The translations under genes were made by a program, and so were the position numbers. The notes under the pieces were generated by a model. It saw only the letters and a list, made by a program, of their open reading frames with translations, was not told the DNA's origin and made no database searches. A stretch of 64,000 bases of DNA, taken from the NCBI GenBank assembly GCA_024692715.1, contig JAILMH010000015.1, positions 1 to 64,000 on the forward strand, in the 5' to 3' direction. Below are positions 63,243 to 64,000 of this stretch, one piece after another. Positions within the stretch are counted from its first letter, which is position 1. Each line of letters begins with the position of its first letter. Origin of the DNA: Lachnospiraceae bacterium. GTDB lineage: Bacteria > Bacillota > Clostridia > Lachnospirales > Lachnospiraceae.

Positions 63243-64000
63243 TGACAGAAGAAGTAAAGAAAGGCATCGAGTTCCTTAAAAATTATGATGGTAAGAAGCT
63301 TAGGATAATGGAAGTGTGCGGAACCCATACGCATGAGATTTTTCGTCTTGGGATCAGAAAGCTTCTTTCTGACAAAATAGAACTCATTTCGGGACCGGGA
63401 TGTCCGGTGTGCGTTACACCTGCAGGGTTTATCGACAGTGCGGTAGAGCTTGCGCTTGATCATGGTGTGACTATATGTACCTTTGGAGATCTTGTGCGTG
63501 TTCCGGGTTCTGAGACAAGCCTTCAGAAGGCAAGGGGGATTGGTGCAAAGGTCAAGGTGGTATATTCTCCGCAGGACGCCGAAAAGTACGCTGAGGAGCA
63601 TCCTGAAGAGGAAGTGGCTTTCCTTTCAGTTGGCTTTGAAACGACCACGCCCTCTTCATGCATTGCTGTAAGGGATGCCGAGGCAGCGGGGATAAAGAAT
63701 TTTTCTCTGGTCACAGCAAATAAGACCATGCCGGGGGCATATGAGGCCATGGCGGATTATACAGATATTTATTTATATCCGGGACATGTCCATGCGATAA
63801 CAGGCCTTAAGGACTGTGAGGACATGCTTAAAAAAGGAATGAGTGGCGTTGTGGCCGGCTTTACGGCGTCTGAGCTTATTTCAGCACTTGCGATAGCTGT
63901 AAAGAAGTATCAGAGCGGAGAGCCGTTTCTTGTAAATGCATACCCAAGAGTTGTAACAGAAGAGGGAAGTCTGAAAGCAAAAGAACTGGTAGAGCATTAC
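63242..64000 (+). CDS. hypD: Hydrogenase maturation factor HypD (truncated by window end)
   Basis: RIMEVCGTHTHEIFRLGIRKLL; GPGCPVCVTP; no stop before 64000; TAATG overlap with hypC. Confidence 0.95.
   Translation, partial: MTEEVKKGIEFLKNYDGKKLRIMEVCGTHTHEIFRLGIRKLLSDKIELISGPGCPVCVTPAGFIDSAVELALDHGVTICTFGDLVRVPGSETSLQKARGIGAKVKVVYSPQDAEKYAEEHPEEEVAFLSVGFETTTPSSCIAVRDAEAAGIKNFSLVTANKTMPGAYEAMADYTDIYLYPGHVHAITGLKDCEDMLKKGMSGVVAGFTASELISALAIAVKKYQSGEPFLVNAYPRVVTEEGSLKAKELVEHY

Noticed and set aside
1-64000. CRISPR arrays, transposons, prophage
   Set aside because: No regularly spaced repeats, transposase or phage genes seen by eye or in the ORF track.

Overview
The window looks like a low-GC Firmicutes chromosome, probably Lachnospiraceae/Butyrivibrio-like (inferred from gene content and order). 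Left to right: the 3' end of a 23S rRNA; a small accessory block (phosphoribosyltransferase, DUF2971-like protein, methyltransferase, HD-domain protein); a GGDEF protein coupled to a sugar-binding lipoprotein; uvrB; a highly expressed-looking secreted protein; a glycosyltransferase and uvrA; an mbl/mreB - flhO/flhP-like - rod-binding - recD2 - comF - yvyF block; a c-di-AMP block (two membrane proteins, cdaA, cdaR, glmM); an HPr-like gene preceded by a structured intergenic region; an exopolysaccharide cluster (about 27.0-38.7 kb); the S10-spc-alpha ribosomal superoperon (39.0-54.1 kb); a fused EcfA1-EcfA2 ATPase, ecfT and truA; and a tightly packed operon encoding a NifH-like reductase, a single-chain protein with two NifD/K-like domains, then hypF, hypC and hypD (cut by the window end). 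The last operon is the strongest candidate for an undescribed system: a nitrogenase-like two-component enzyme linked to Fe(CN)2CO (Hyp) maturation genes, with no other nif genes visible. Other items worth checking are structured RNA candidates (S10 operon leader, glmM-HPr spacer, mreB leader), a terminator inside a predicted ORF, a large insertion in ribosomal protein L17, an ECF ATPase fusion, and a 23S rRNA followed by a terminator with no 5S in between. No CRISPR array, transposase or tRNA was seen.
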